From the NCBI GenBank assembly GCA_020633515.1, contig JACKDM010000025.1, positions 8,548 to 72,547 on the forward strand: a stretch of 64,000 nucleotides of DNA, written 5' to 3'. The translations under genes and the position numbers were made by a program. Within the stretch, counting starts at the first letter, position 1. The number at the start of each line of letters is the position of its first letter. This DNA is from Myxococcales bacterium (lineage in GTDB: Bacteria; Myxococcota; Bradymonadia; UBA7976; UBA1532). The notes below the pieces were generated by a model. It did not search any database, had not been told where the DNA came from, and saw nothing but the letters and a program-made list of their open reading frames with translations. Positions 39,889 through 48,440 of this stretch are shown here, in pieces.

Positions 39889-40515
39889 ATGCAAGTCCCT
39901 CTGCACATCTACTACGGCCACCTCAGCGACACCGAGAAGCGCGACATCGAGCCGATGGTGCGCGCCGAGCTCGCGCACATCGAGCGGGTGGCCGACGAGA
40001 TCATCGCCTGTGACGTGGCGGTCGAGCGCCCCAACGAGAACCTGTCGTCGGGCAGCCCGTGGCGGGTGCGGGTGCGGGTGCTCTTCCCGCCGCAGCAGGA
40101 GTACGTCGCCCGGCACGAGGCCGGGCACGGCGACGCGCACGAGCCGCTCGACTCGATCATCCGCGGGACCTTCGACGCGCTGCGCCGGCAGCTCGAGAAG
40201 GCGGTCGCCCGCCAGCGCGACGAGGTCAAGCACCACGAGGTCCCCATCGCCTTCGTCGTGCGCCTCTTCGAAGAGGCCGGCTACGGCTTCATCCGCACCC
40301 CGGCCGGCGAGGAGCTGTACTTCCACCGCAACGCCGTGCTGCACCACGACTTCGACCGGCTCACCGTCGGCACCGAGGTCCGCTACAGCGAGTCGATGGG
40401 CGACGAGGGCCCGCAGGCGAGCTCGGTGCAGATCATCGACAAGCCCGGCAACCGCCCCAAGGACGACCAGGAGGCCGACGGCGTCATCCCCGCCGGCTGG
40501 CGACGCACCGGCTGA
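39889..40515 (+). CDS. HPF/RaiA-like ribosome-hibernation domain fused to a cold-shock-like domain
   Basis: 208 residues. Residues 1-120 look like the HPF/RaiA fold (PLHIYYGHLSDTEKRDIEPMV, helix RAELAHIERVADEIIACDVAVERP, later RQLEKAVARQRDEVK). Residues about 120-182 resemble a cold-shock OB fold (FVVRLFEEAGYGFIRTPAGEELYFHRNAV, then GTEVRY). RNP-like aromatic residues are present. The pair suggests a protein that binds ribosomes and RNA together. ATG 39889 follows AGAGGAGCGTCC. The 293-base gap before it contains no gene or clear promoter. Confidence 0.85.
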   Translation: MQVPLHIYYGHLSDTEKRDIEPMVRAELAHIERVADEIIACDVAVERPNENLSSGSPWRVRVRVLFPPQQEYVARHEAGHGDAHEPLDSIIRGTFDALRRQLEKAVARQRDEVKHHEVPIAFVVRLFEEAGYGFIRTPAGEELYFHRNAVLHHDFDRLTVGTEVRYSESMGDEGPQASSVQIIDKPGNRPKDDQEADGVIPAGWRRTG

Positions 40516-40521
40516 TCGCGC

Positions 40522-41748
40522 TCACTTCGCCTCGGGCGGCGGCGCCTTCTTCGGGCGCCCCGCCTCGACGACCCGGCCCTTCCACACCGCGCCGCGCCCG
40601 CTCGTGATGCGGATCGCGCTGTTCCAGAAGAGCGCGACGACGATCAGCATCCCGAGCGGGAAGCTCCAGAAGTGCCCCCAGCGATAGCCGCGCTTGTGGT
40701 GGCCGATCGCGTCGGTCGCGAGGATCAGCGCGCAGATCGCGGCCTCCATCGCGAGGAAGACCGGCTCGTAGGGCTGCCCGGCGATCAGCAGCGCGAGGTT
40801 CTTGGCGAGCAGCACGAACGGCAGCACGCTGACCGCGAACAGCAGCGCGGTGACGATCGCGGTCGCGACGAGGCTGTAGCCGAGCGCGGGGAAGAGGTTC
40901 TTCGTCCAGCCCTGCCAGATCTCGCCGAGGCCGGTGTACATGCGGCAGCGGAAGACGCCGGGGCCATAGAAGAGGCGGTAGACGACGCCCTCGGCCTTGG
41001 CGCGCTTCGCGAAGTCGACGTCGTCGAGCACGCTCGCCTTGATCGCCTCGTGGCCGCCGAGGCGGTCGTAGGCGGCGCGGGTGAAGAGCAGGCACTGCCC
41101 GTTGGCGAGCACGCGCTCGTGCTCGGGGTCGTTGACCTCTTCGAGCGGATTGCCGCCGGCGATGATCGCGCCCATGCGGGTCTGCACGACGCGCTCCCAG
41201 AAGCTGTCGACGACCAGCTCGCCGAGCGCGCTCGCCATCTCGGCGCCCTCGGTGAGCGCGCGGCCGACGAGGCGGCGGGCGCCGAGCGGGTCGAGGGTGA
41301 CGTCGGCGTCGACGAACCACAGCCACTCGCCGGTCGCGTGCTGCTGCGCGCGATGCAGCGCGTGCGGCTTGCCGAGCCAGCCGGGCGGCAGCTCGACGCC
41401 GTCGATGACCACCAGCCGCCGATCCTCGGCGGCGAGCCGGGCGAGGATCTCGCCGGTGCCGTCGGTGCTGCGGTCGTCGAGCACGACCACCTCGAGGCGG
41501 CCGCTCCAGTCGAGCGCGAGCGCCGAACGCACCGCGCGCTCGATGTTGGCGGCCTCGTTGCGGGCGGGGATGATCACCGAGAGCGCCGGCAGCGGCTCGG
41601 CGATGGGATCGGGTCTCGCGCCGCGATCGAGGGTGAAGCGCGGCGGGACGTCGACATCGGCGAAGAGGTTGTAGAGGGTGCGCAGCCAGGCGATCACCAG
41701 GAGCGCGAGCCCGCCGAACGAGAGCCACCAGATCATGATGAGACGCAT
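40522..41748 (-). CDS. Membrane glycosyltransferase family 2 (HpnB/CrtQ-like)
   Basis: 408 residues. N-terminal TM (WWLSFGGLALLVIAWLRTLY), then a GT-A domain: LSVIIPARNEAANIERAV, VVVLDDRSTDGTGEIL, DXD in WFVDADVTLDP, then the acceptor region KASVLDDVDFAKRAK. Three or four TMs follow (ATAIVTALLFAVSVLPFVLLAK, FWSFPLGMLIVVALFWNSA). This plan is seen in hopanoid-associated HpnB and carotenoid CrtQ glycosyltransferases. No hopanoid or carotenoid gene is adjacent, so the lipid acceptor is unknown. ATG 41748; MIWW at 41736 is possible. Confidence 0.85.
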   Translation of the reverse strand: MRLIMIWWLSFGGLALLVIAWLRTLYNLFADVDVPPRFTLDRGARPDPIAEPLPALSVIIPARNEAANIERAVRSALALDWSGRLEVVVLDDRSTDGTGEILARLAAEDRRLVVIDGVELPPGWLGKPHALHRAQQHATGEWLWFVDADVTLDPLGARRLVGRALTEGAEMASALGELVVDSFWERVVQTRMGAIIAGGNPLEEVNDPEHERVLANGQCLLFTRAAYDRLGGHEAIKASVLDDVDFAKRAKAEGVVYRLFYGPGVFRCRMYTGLGEIWQGWTKNLFPALGYSLVATAIVTALLFAVSVLPFVLLAKNLALLIAGQPYEPVFLAMEAAICALILATDAIGHHKRGYRWGHFWSFPLGMLIVVALFWNSAIRITSGRGAVWKGRVVEAGRPKKAPPPEAK

Positions 41749-41825
41749 CCTCCCGCCGCGGACGGCGCATCATCGGCGGCTCCCCGAACGCGGTCAAGGG
41801 GCGTCCTCCCGACATCGGCGCGACG

Positions 41826-41855
41826 TTTACCCGGCGTCGGGGCCTGCTGTATGGT
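41826..41855 (+). promoter_or_regulatory. Promoter of the Asp-rich repeat lipoprotein gene
   Basis: TTTACC at 41826-41831, an 18-base spacer and TATGGT at 41850-41855, 41 bases before ATG 41896. Confidence 0.55.
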
Positions 41856-41895
41856 GGCGCGATTGACAACCCAGTGACTCTCTCCAGGGGTGGCC

Positions 41896-44172
41896 ATGCG
41901 CCTTCGACTGCTCGGGATCTTGATGGCGGGCGCGCTCGTGTTCGCCGGCTGCGACGACACGGACAGCGAGCCCCGCGGCGCGGGCGGTGAAGGCGGCGAG
42001 GGCGGGCAGCCGGGCGATGTCGGGCCGGGCGGCGACGACGGCGGGCAGGGCGGCATGGGTGGGATCGCCGACATGGAGCCCCGCGATGTCTTCGTCGGCG
42101 CGCCGCAGTGCAGCGACGGCGAAGACAACGACGACGACGGGCTGATCGACCTCGAAGACCCCGGCTGCGACAACGCGCTCGACGTCGACGAGCGCCAGCT
42201 CGAGTGCGCCGACGGCGTCGACAACGACGACGACGGCCTCATCGACTTCCCCGACGACCCCGGCTGCGGCTCGCGCGGCGACAACAGCGAGATCAACCCG
42301 CCGGTGCTGCCCGAGTGCGCCGACGGCCTCGACAACGACCGCAACGGCTACATCGACGAGCAGGACCCCGGCTGCATCTCGGTCGCCGACACCAGCGAGT
42401 CGCCGCCCGACGAGGTCGCGCAGTGCAGCAACCGCATCGACGACGACGGCGACGGCGTCATCGACTTCCCGCTCGAGCCCGGCTGCTCGGCGGCCGGCGA
42501 CGACGACGAGGCCAACCCCTTCTCGCCGACCGCCTGCAACAACGGCATGGACGACGACGGCGACGGGCTCGTCGACTATCCCTCCGACCCCGGCTGCTTC
42601 GGCGTCGGCGACCGCGACGAGGCCGACAAGCCGGTGACCCCGGCCTGCGCCGACGGGCAGGACAACGACCGCGACGGCCGCACCGACTGGCCCGACGACG
42701 AGGGCTGCTACGCCGCCTCCGACGCCAGCGAGAAGGGCACCTGCCTCGACCGCTACGACCCGCCGGTCGCCCGCGACGGCGTCCCGATCGTCGTCGACAC
42801 CAGCGCCGGCATCTTCCAGGGCCGCGGCACCTGCGGCGGGCAGGGCAGCCCCGAGGTCGTGCTCAGCTACCGCCTCGAGCGCCGCATCGAGGCGCTCGAG
42901 ATCTCGACCATCGGCCCCGAGACGGTCGTGCCGACCAGCCTCTACGTGCGCTTCGCCGAGTGCCTGCTCGAAGACGCCGAGGTCGGCTGCCAGCGCGAGG
43001 CGCCCGACGAGGCCAACCCCGGCCACGTCCTCCGCATCGACGCCCCCGCGCCCGGCGAGTACTTCGTCTTCGTCGACGGCGTCGCCGGCGCCGGCGGCCG
43101 GGTCTCGGTCACCGTCACCGAGGTCCCGCTCGCGCAGTGCCTCAACGGCGCCGACGACGACGAGGACGGCCTCGCCGACTACCCGCAAGACCCCGGCTGC
43201 GCCCGCCCCGACGACCGCGACGAGACCACCGAGGCGCTCACCGCGTGCAGCAACGACGAGGACGACGACGGCGACGGCGCCATCGACTACCCGCAGGACG
43301 TCGGCTGCATCGCCGCGTCGAGCAACAGCGAGGTCGACCTCTGCGGCGCCGGCGTCCGCATCCACGAGATCTTCCCCGGCCAGACCGAGGTCTTCGGCAA
43401 CACCGACCCCGAGGCCGGCATGTCGACCAACGCGCTCAACGGCGGCTGCGGCCGCGCCGGCGCGCCCGAGGTCGTCTACCTGTTCCACAACCCGTTCAAC
43501 GCCCGCCTCGTCATCAGCACCGCCCACCCCGAGACCCTCGCCGGCGCGGCGGTCTACCTGCGCAGCACCTGCACCGATCGCGCGACCGAGCTCGCCTGCG
43601 ACGACGGCAGCGTCGGCGGCGCCGGCAGCGGCCGCATCCAGGTGCGCGCCGTGCCCCGCGGCGACTACTTCATCGTCGTCGACTCGCGCACCCCGATCGG
43701 CGGCGCCTTCAAGCTGACCATCGACGCCGAGCGCGACGACCCCGAGTGCGACGACTTCGTCGACAACGACAACGACGGCCTCGTCGACGCCGACGACCCC
43801 GGCTGCACCGCGCCCGGCGACACCAGCGAGCGCGACCTCGCCCGCATCGCGCAGTGCAACAACGGGATCGACGACGACGGCGACAACCGCATCGACTGGC
43901 CGCTCGACCCCGGCTGCGAGGCCCGCGGCGACGAGAGCGAGGCCGACCCCGCCATCGCGCCGCAGTGCCTCAACCGCATCGACGACGACGAAGACGGCCT
44001 CATCGACTTCCCCAACGACCCCGGCTGCGCCGCCCGCGGCGACCGCACCGAAGAAGACGGCCGCATCCCGCCCGCGTGCAGCAACGGCGAGGACGACGAC
44101 GGCGACGGCGACACCGACTACCCCGACGACCTCGACTGCCTCTTCGCCGGCGACCCCAACGAGGATCGCTGA
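41896..44172 (+). CDS. Asp-rich repeat lipoprotein, MopE/thrombospondin-3-like, 12 repeats
   Basis: 758 residues. Lipobox FAGC at about 18-21, then a Gly/Asp-rich linker. Twelve repeats of about 35 residues follow the pattern C-[SAN]-[DN]-G-x-D-x-D-x-D-G-x-x-D-x-x-x-D-P-G-C ... D-x-S/D-E; six lie at about 70-285, two at about 415-490, four at about 615-758. The Asp ladder (DNDDDGLIDFPDDPGC) is expected to bind Ca2+, and paired Cys can form disulfides. Two beta-sandwich-like domains (about 285-415 and 490-615), each ending in PGEYFVFVD/RGDYFIVVD, are inserted. A rigid, surface-exposed, calcium-bound stalk is inferred. ATG 41896 has AGGGG upstream; GTG 41890 is possible. Confidence 0.88.
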   Translation: MRLRLLGILMAGALVFAGCDDTDSEPRGAGGEGGEGGQPGDVGPGGDDGGQGGMGGIADMEPRDVFVGAPQCSDGEDNDDDGLIDLEDPGCDNALDVDERQLECADGVDNDDDGLIDFPDDPGCGSRGDNSEINPPVLPECADGLDNDRNGYIDEQDPGCISVADTSESPPDEVAQCSNRIDDDGDGVIDFPLEPGCSAAGDDDEANPFSPTACNNGMDDDGDGLVDYPSDPGCFGVGDRDEADKPVTPACADGQDNDRDGRTDWPDDEGCYAASDASEKGTCLDRYDPPVARDGVPIVVDTSAGIFQGRGTCGGQGSPEVVLSYRLERRIEALEISTIGPETVVPTSLYVRFAECLLEDAEVGCQREAPDEANPGHVLRIDAPAPGEYFVFVDGVAGAGGRVSVTVTEVPLAQCLNGADDDEDGLADYPQDPGCARPDDRDETTEALTACSNDEDDDGDGAIDYPQDVGCIAASSNSEVDLCGAGVRIHEIFPGQTEVFGNTDPEAGMSTNALNGGCGRAGAPEVVYLFHNPFNARLVISTAHPETLAGAAVYLRSTCTDRATELACDDGSVGGAGSGRIQVRAVPRGDYFIVVDSRTPIGGAFKLTIDAERDDPECDDFVDNDNDGLVDADDPGCTAPGDTSERDLARIAQCNNGIDDDGDNRIDWPLDPGCEARGDESEADPAIAPQCLNRIDDDEDGLIDFPNDPGCAARGDRTEEDGRIPPACSNGEDDDGDGDTDYPDDLDCLFAGDPNEDR
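42103..44169 (+). repeat. Twelve Asp-rich Cys-flanked repeats, interrupted twice
   Basis: DNA encoding the C...DxDxDG...PGC units of the lipoprotein. The units diverge at DNA level but keep GACGACGACGG-type cores. Confidence 0.85.
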
Positions 44173-44182
44173 GGTCATCCCC

Positions 44183-45352
44183 ATGAAGGTCTTCGTCGAG
44201 CCCACCGGTCGGCGGATCGCGCCCTTCGACGACCCGCCGGGTGAAGCGCTCATCGGCAACCGCCGCCTCGCCGACCGCCTCGACGACGCGATCCGCGAAG
44301 CCGGCCTCACCCGCATCGACCGCCTCGAAGCGCCCTGCCTCGTCGTACCCGACGCGCTCTGGGCCACCGGCGGCGCGCTCCGCAAGTTCGTCACCGGCGC
44401 CGCCGGCCGCGACGCCGTGCTCGTGCTCGGCGACTGCCGCTTCGCCCGCGCCTCGACCCCGGTGCAACCCGACGTGCGCCGCGTCGACGCCGGCTGGCGC
44501 TTCGACCGGATCCGCTACGTCGCCGACGGCGCCGAGCCCGTCGAGGTCGTCGTCGACCCCGAAGAGAACCCCTTCGACGTGCCCGCGCCCCCCTACCTCG
44601 CCGCCGAGAAGATGGAGTTCGGCCTCCCGCTCGACGTCGTGATGACGCTGCACCACTGGGTCCACATCCTGTGGGCCAACCTCTTCATCGGCGCCGTCGA
44701 CATGCGCCGCCGCAGCAAGTGGCAGCTCGCCCGCCAGCTCGGGAGCGCCATCCTCCGCGCCCGCTCGCTCAACAAGTGGCGGGTCATGGGCCGCTTCAAC
44801 ATCATCGGCAGGAACTGCGACATCCACCCCACCGCGGTCGTCGAGGCCTCCACCCTCGGCGACAACGTCAAGATCGGCCCCTTCTGCCGCGTCTTCGCGA
44901 GCACCCTCGGCGACGGCGCCGAGGTCTGGCCCTACGGCATGGTCGAGCTCTCCACCGTCGGCCCCCGCGCCGTCGTCACCGAGCAGAGCGCGCTGCGCTT
45001 CTCGGTGCTCTACCCCGAGGCCGTCGTCGGCCAGTACCTCATGCAGATGTGCGTGCTCGGCCGCAAAGCGCTCACCACCGGCGCCGCGTTCTCGATGGAC
45101 CTCAACTTCGACCAGAACATCCGCGTCCCGCTCGACGGCAAGCTGCACGACACCGGCACCCGCTTCCTCGGCTCCGCCTTCGGCCACCGCTCCCGCGTCG
45201 GCACCGGCTTCTGGCTCGCGAGCGGGCGCGCGATCCCCAACGACTACTTCGTCATCCGCCACCCCGACGCCGTCGTCAGCCGCATCCCCGACGGCCTCGC
45301 CGGCCGCAACCCGCTCGCGGTGCAGGGGCAGACCCTCGTGCCGCTCGGGTGA
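44183..45352 (+). CDS. Left-handed beta-helix (hexapeptide-repeat-like) protein of unknown function
   Basis: 389 residues. The N-terminal 100 residues are unassigned (FDDPPGEALIGNRRLADRL). The middle (about 150-200) is helical (DVVMTLHHWVHILWANLFIGAVDMRRRSKW). From about 205 on there are hexapeptide-like turns (RNCDIHPTAVVEASTLGDNVKIGPFC, DGAEVWPYGMVELSTVGPRAVVTEQS), as in GlmU- or LpxA-type acyltransferases and sugar nucleotidyltransferases. Catalytic residues cannot be assigned. It starts 10 bases after the repeat lipoprotein and may be co-transcribed. Confidence 0.7.
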   Translation: MKVFVEPTGRRIAPFDDPPGEALIGNRRLADRLDDAIREAGLTRIDRLEAPCLVVPDALWATGGALRKFVTGAAGRDAVLVLGDCRFARASTPVQPDVRRVDAGWRFDRIRYVADGAEPVEVVVDPEENPFDVPAPPYLAAEKMEFGLPLDVVMTLHHWVHILWANLFIGAVDMRRRSKWQLARQLGSAILRARSLNKWRVMGRFNIIGRNCDIHPTAVVEASTLGDNVKIGPFCRVFASTLGDGAEVWPYGMVELSTVGPRAVVTEQSALRFSVLYPEAVVGQYLMQMCVLGRKALTTGAAFSMDLNFDQNIRVPLDGKLHDTGTRFLGSAFGHRSRVGTGFWLASGRAIPNDYFVIRHPDAVVSRIPDGLAGRNPLAVQGQTLVPLG

Positions 45353-45359
45353 GCGCGGC

Positions 45360-45388
45360 TTGACGGGCCGCGGTCGCGCGGGTCTACT
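45360..45388 (+). promoter_or_regulatory. Promoter of the ATPase/ECK-protein module
   Basis: TTGACG at 45360-45365, a 17-base spacer and TCTACT at 45383-45388, 24 bases before ATG 45412. It lies in the short gap after the preceding gene, giving the two-gene module its own promoter. Confidence 0.55.
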
Positions 45389-45411
45389 CGCGGCGAGCAA
45401 CGAGAGGTGCC

Positions 45412-46782
45412 ATGGCCGCGGACTGGACACTGAAGGTCGAAGACTTCGGGCGCATCGCCGCGGCCGAGGTCACCGTGAAGCCGCTGACGGTGCTGGTGGG
45501 GCGCAACAACAGCGGGAAGAGCTATCTGGCGACGTTGATCTGGGGGTTGCATCACGGCCAGTTGGAGACCTTCGGTGAGGACATCGGCTGCGGTGCCATC
45601 ATCGATGGCTGGTTGAAGCGTGCCGAAGCCAGCGGCAACGAGTGGACGGCGTGGACCGAGGACGAGCAGCATGCCTTGCAGACGGCATGGCCACGCTTCG
45701 TCGATGCCAGCATCGGTGACTTCTGCCGACGGCTGTTCGACACTGATGGCATAAGGCCGGCGAAGGTGTCGGTGGAGGCGCCTGGGTTCGCCCGCGCGTG
45801 GTATGCCAAGCGAATCGGTCGCCTCGCCTACTTCTCGACCAAGCCCGGAGTCATGGCCGGAAAGCTCCAGGATAGCGTCGATCACGACGTTCACATGATC
45901 GACATGGGCGTCAACCCTTGGCCGACCGATGGGACCGAAAGTTGGGCATTGACCCTCCTCGCCGGTCACTCCATTGGTCCACTCCGGCCACAATACACAC
46001 CCTCTGACGCGGTGTACCTGCCCGCGTCCCGCACCGGCTTCTCGTTGTTCCTCTCCACCTTCATCGAAGCGCGAGTCACCAGCTCACTCACGCAGGAGCC
46101 CCGCACCCAAGGGAGCCATGGCAGCTTCACACTGCCGCACGTCCACCTCCTGCAAGCGCTCGCCGCGGGCTTCCGGCGTAAGGCCGGACCCTTCGCCGAC
46201 GAAGCCATCCGCCTCGAACGCGAATGCCTCGATGGCACGATCGTCGTCGAGGCCCCGTTCGGGGTCGCCAACTACCGATTCCTGCCCGATGGCTGCACCG
46301 ATCCCATCGGCCTTCAACACACCTCCGCGCTCGTCACCGAGCTGATGCCGCTCATCGTCGCGCTCCGCTACGCTCAGAAGATCCCCTTCCTCGTCCTCGA
46401 AGAGCCCGAAGCGCACCTCCACCCCAAGCTGCAGCGCGCGGTCATCCGCTGCCTCGCCCGCCTCGTCCGCCGCGGGGTGCGTGTCCTCATCACCACCCAC
46501 AGCGCCACCGTCGCTCAGCAGATCAACAACCTCATCAAGCTCGAATCCCTCGACCCCGAGCAGCGCCAGCGCTTCGGCTACGACGCCGACGAGCACCTGC
46601 GGCTCGACGAGGTCGCCATGCACGAGCTCGTCTTCCGCGACGACGGCCGCACCGTCTCGATGGCGGCCGAAGCCACGCCGGCGGGCTTCGGGCTGCCGAC
46701 GCTCAACGAAGCGCTCTATGAGTTCGCCCGCGAGACCCTCGATCTCAATGCCATCGTCGAGCCCGAGCGCGATGAGGAGTGA
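45412..46782 (+). CDS. AAA/ABC-class ATPase of the AAA_15/OLD-like group, no TOPRIM
   Basis: 456 residues. Walker A GRNNSGKS at about 29-36 near the N-terminus. A long helical and variable insert (about 50-300) separates it from the ABC-type signature HTSALVTELMPLIVALRY, Walker B FLVLEEPEAHLHPKLQ at about 331-346 and the switch ITTHSA. This layout is shared by OLD nucleases and many phage-defence ATPases, but no TOPRIM domain follows; the C-terminal 80 residues are unassigned. Many codons (TTG, GAT, CAT, AGT, ATA) are unusual for this genome and GC content is lower, which suggests recent acquisition. ATG 45412 follows GAGAGG. The next gene starts 4 bases after its stop. Confidence 0.85.
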   Translation: MAADWTLKVEDFGRIAAAEVTVKPLTVLVGRNNSGKSYLATLIWGLHHGQLETFGEDIGCGAIIDGWLKRAEASGNEWTAWTEDEQHALQTAWPRFVDASIGDFCRRLFDTDGIRPAKVSVEAPGFARAWYAKRIGRLAYFSTKPGVMAGKLQDSVDHDVHMIDMGVNPWPTDGTESWALTLLAGHSIGPLRPQYTPSDAVYLPASRTGFSLFLSTFIEARVTSSLTQEPRTQGSHGSFTLPHVHLLQALAAGFRRKAGPFADEAIRLERECLDGTIVVEAPFGVANYRFLPDGCTDPIGLQHTSALVTELMPLIVALRYAQKIPFLVLEEPEAHLHPKLQRAVIRCLARLVRRGVRVLITTHSATVAQQINNLIKLESLDPEQRQRFGYDADEHLRLDEVAMHELVFRDDGRTVSMAAEATPAGFGLPTLNEALYEFARETLDLNAIVEPERDEE

Positions 46783-46785
46783 CGG

Positions 46786-47394
46786 GTGAGCGAACGCTGG
46801 GAACGACTGGCGCCGGGCTGCCGCCAGTCAGCGGCCGACGGCGGCGAGGTCAGCGTCGACGAGAGCGCCGACGACGGACGCGCGCGCGTGCGCTTCGTCG
46901 CGCCACCGGGCTGGCGACTCGAACGGCTGGCGATCCACCATCGCCATCACTTCGACTGGCTCGAGCTCCGCCGCGCCGCCGATGGCATCGTGCTCGCGCG
47001 GCGCCCCGATGCGCGGTGGGAGGCACACATCGTCGAGTGCAAGGCCTCGGTGGGTGTCAACGCATGGCAGCGGATCCGCGAGCAGTTCCGCGGCAGCCGC
47101 ATCCGCCTCGATGCCATCTGCGGCGTGCTCGGCATCCGCGTCGACGACGTGACGCTCTACACCGCGTTCCGCAACGATCGCATGGGATTGGCTTCACCCG
47201 AGCTGAGCATCGTCGACATGGTCGCCGGCGGGCCCTCACCCGCGGAGGCCGAGGTCGAGCGGGCGCGGGTCGCTGCCATCGAGTGGCGCGCGCAGACCAT
47301 CACCCTCCAAGGCTTCCCGCCCCTCCCCCACCGCCGCGTCGCGCTCACCGTGCGCGATGACACCGGCTACGCCACCGTCTCGCTCTCCCCCTGA
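46786..47394 (+). CDS. Small protein with a possible PD-(D/E)XK nuclease core, partner of the ATPase
   Basis: 202 residues from GTG 46786, 4 bases behind the ATPase. No known family recognised. The segment FDWLELRRAADGIVLARR, then WEAHIVECKASVG, then helix WQRIREQFRGSRIRLDAI resembles a PD-(D/E)XK core: strand with Asp, strand ending E-x-K (ECK), then a helix. If so, it would be a nuclease effector run by the ATPase. The fold is inferred from a short motif; the protein could also be a non-catalytic subunit. Its 3' end overlaps the convergent methyltransferase gene by 28 bases. Confidence 0.65.
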   Translation: MSERWERLAPGCRQSAADGGEVSVDESADDGRARVRFVAPPGWRLERLAIHHRHHFDWLELRRAADGIVLARRPDARWEAHIVECKASVGVNAWQRIREQFRGSRIRLDAICGVLGIRVDDVTLYTAFRNDRMGLASPELSIVDMVAGGPSPAEAEVERARVAAIEWRAQTITLQGFPPLPHRRVALTVRDDTGYATVSLSP

Positions 47395-48368
47395 CCCTTC
47401 CGCGCCACCGCGAGCTGATGCCCGGTCTTGCCCATCAACTGCAGCACCGCCTGGCTCGGCAGCTCGAACACCACCCACAGCGCCGCGAGCACCAGAAACA
47501 ACGCGATGTCGAGCGGCGTGCGCCAGGTGAACCTGCTGCCCGGCGGCGGGCTCCGCAGGACCCGCGCCAGCCAGATCCCGAGGCTCGCGACGCCTTCGAG
47601 CGGGTAGAACATCGTCTGCTGGTGCTCGACCCGCATAAACCCCGCCGCGCGCAGCGCTTTTGCCAGCGTCTCCGGCGTGAAGTGGAAGAGGTGCTGCGGG
47701 ATGAGCAACGGCAGCCACGCCGTGCGGAAGACCCGCCGCCACAACCCCGCCCAGTTCGGGACCTCGACGACGACCACGCCGCCCGGCGCGAGCAGGCGGT
47801 GGGCCTCGCGCAGCGCCTCGATCGGGGCGTCGTGGTGTTCGAGGCTCTCGAAGAAGGTGATCGCGGTGAAGCGCTCGCTCTCGAAGCCCACGTCGACGAG
47901 GCGACCGGCGCGGTACTCGGTCTGCTCGCGGTCGACCGCCTGCTCGATGCTGCCCGCGTCCATGTCGACCCCGGCGGTCGCGCAGCCGGTGTCTTCGCGC
48001 GCGACCCGCAGGAAGCCACCGTAGCTGCAGCCGACGTCGAGGAGCCGGTCGGTCGCGCCGAGGCGCTGCGCCTTCTGCAAGACCCGCAGGCGGTAGCGCG
48101 AGATCCAGCGCCCGAGCCCGCTCTCGGTCTGGAAGCGGCGCATGCCCTCCTGCCCCTCGCCGGAGTAGGTGCCTTCGTAGTAGAACGACAGCGCCTCCGG
48201 CTTCGGCCGGGGGCGCGTGGCGACGAGGCCGCAGCCGTCGCAGCGCTGGAGCTGGAAGACGCCCGGCTTGCGCCAGATGGCGTCGCGTGCGCCGGTCATC
48301 ACCGTGGTGTAGGCTTCGCCGCCGCAGAGGGGGCAGGGAGGGGCTTCGAGGGGGACGGGGGCTTCCAT
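47367..48368 (-). CDS. Class I SAM methyltransferase with zinc ribbon and C-terminal membrane anchor
   Basis: 333 residues. An N-terminal zinc ribbon (CPLCGGEAY ... CDGCGLVATRP) is followed by a Rossmann methyltransferase: LLDVGCSYGGFL (SAM loop), AGVDMDAGSIEQA, FFESLEHHDAP and LAPGGVVVVEVPN. The Methyltransf_23 type is common in polysaccharide and lipid modification. A hydrophobic segment near the end (IALFLVLAALWVVFELPSQ) probably anchors it. ATG 48368 (MEAPVPLEAPPC). The substrate is unknown. Confidence 0.87.
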   Translation of the reverse strand: MEAPVPLEAPPCPLCGGEAYTTVMTGARDAIWRKPGVFQLQRCDGCGLVATRPRPKPEALSFYYEGTYSGEGQEGMRRFQTESGLGRWISRYRLRVLQKAQRLGATDRLLDVGCSYGGFLRVAREDTGCATAGVDMDAGSIEQAVDREQTEYRAGRLVDVGFESERFTAITFFESLEHHDAPIEALREAHRLLAPGGVVVVEVPNWAGLWRRVFRTAWLPLLIPQHLFHFTPETLAKALRAAGFMRVEHQQTMFYPLEGVASLGIWLARVLRSPPPGSRFTWRTPLDIALFLVLAALWVVFELPSQAVLQLMGKTGHQLAVARKGQGESETVA

Positions 48369-48440
48369 GCGGCGTCACGATACGTGGTCGAACCGGGCGG
48401 GCCAAGGGGGTCGGCCCGGTGACGGCCGAGGAGTGGTCGC

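Noticed and set aside
45412..46782. Full-length OLD nuclease
   Set aside because: No TOPRIM motifs (E, DxD) follow the ATPase part; the chain ends 80-100 residues after Walker B.
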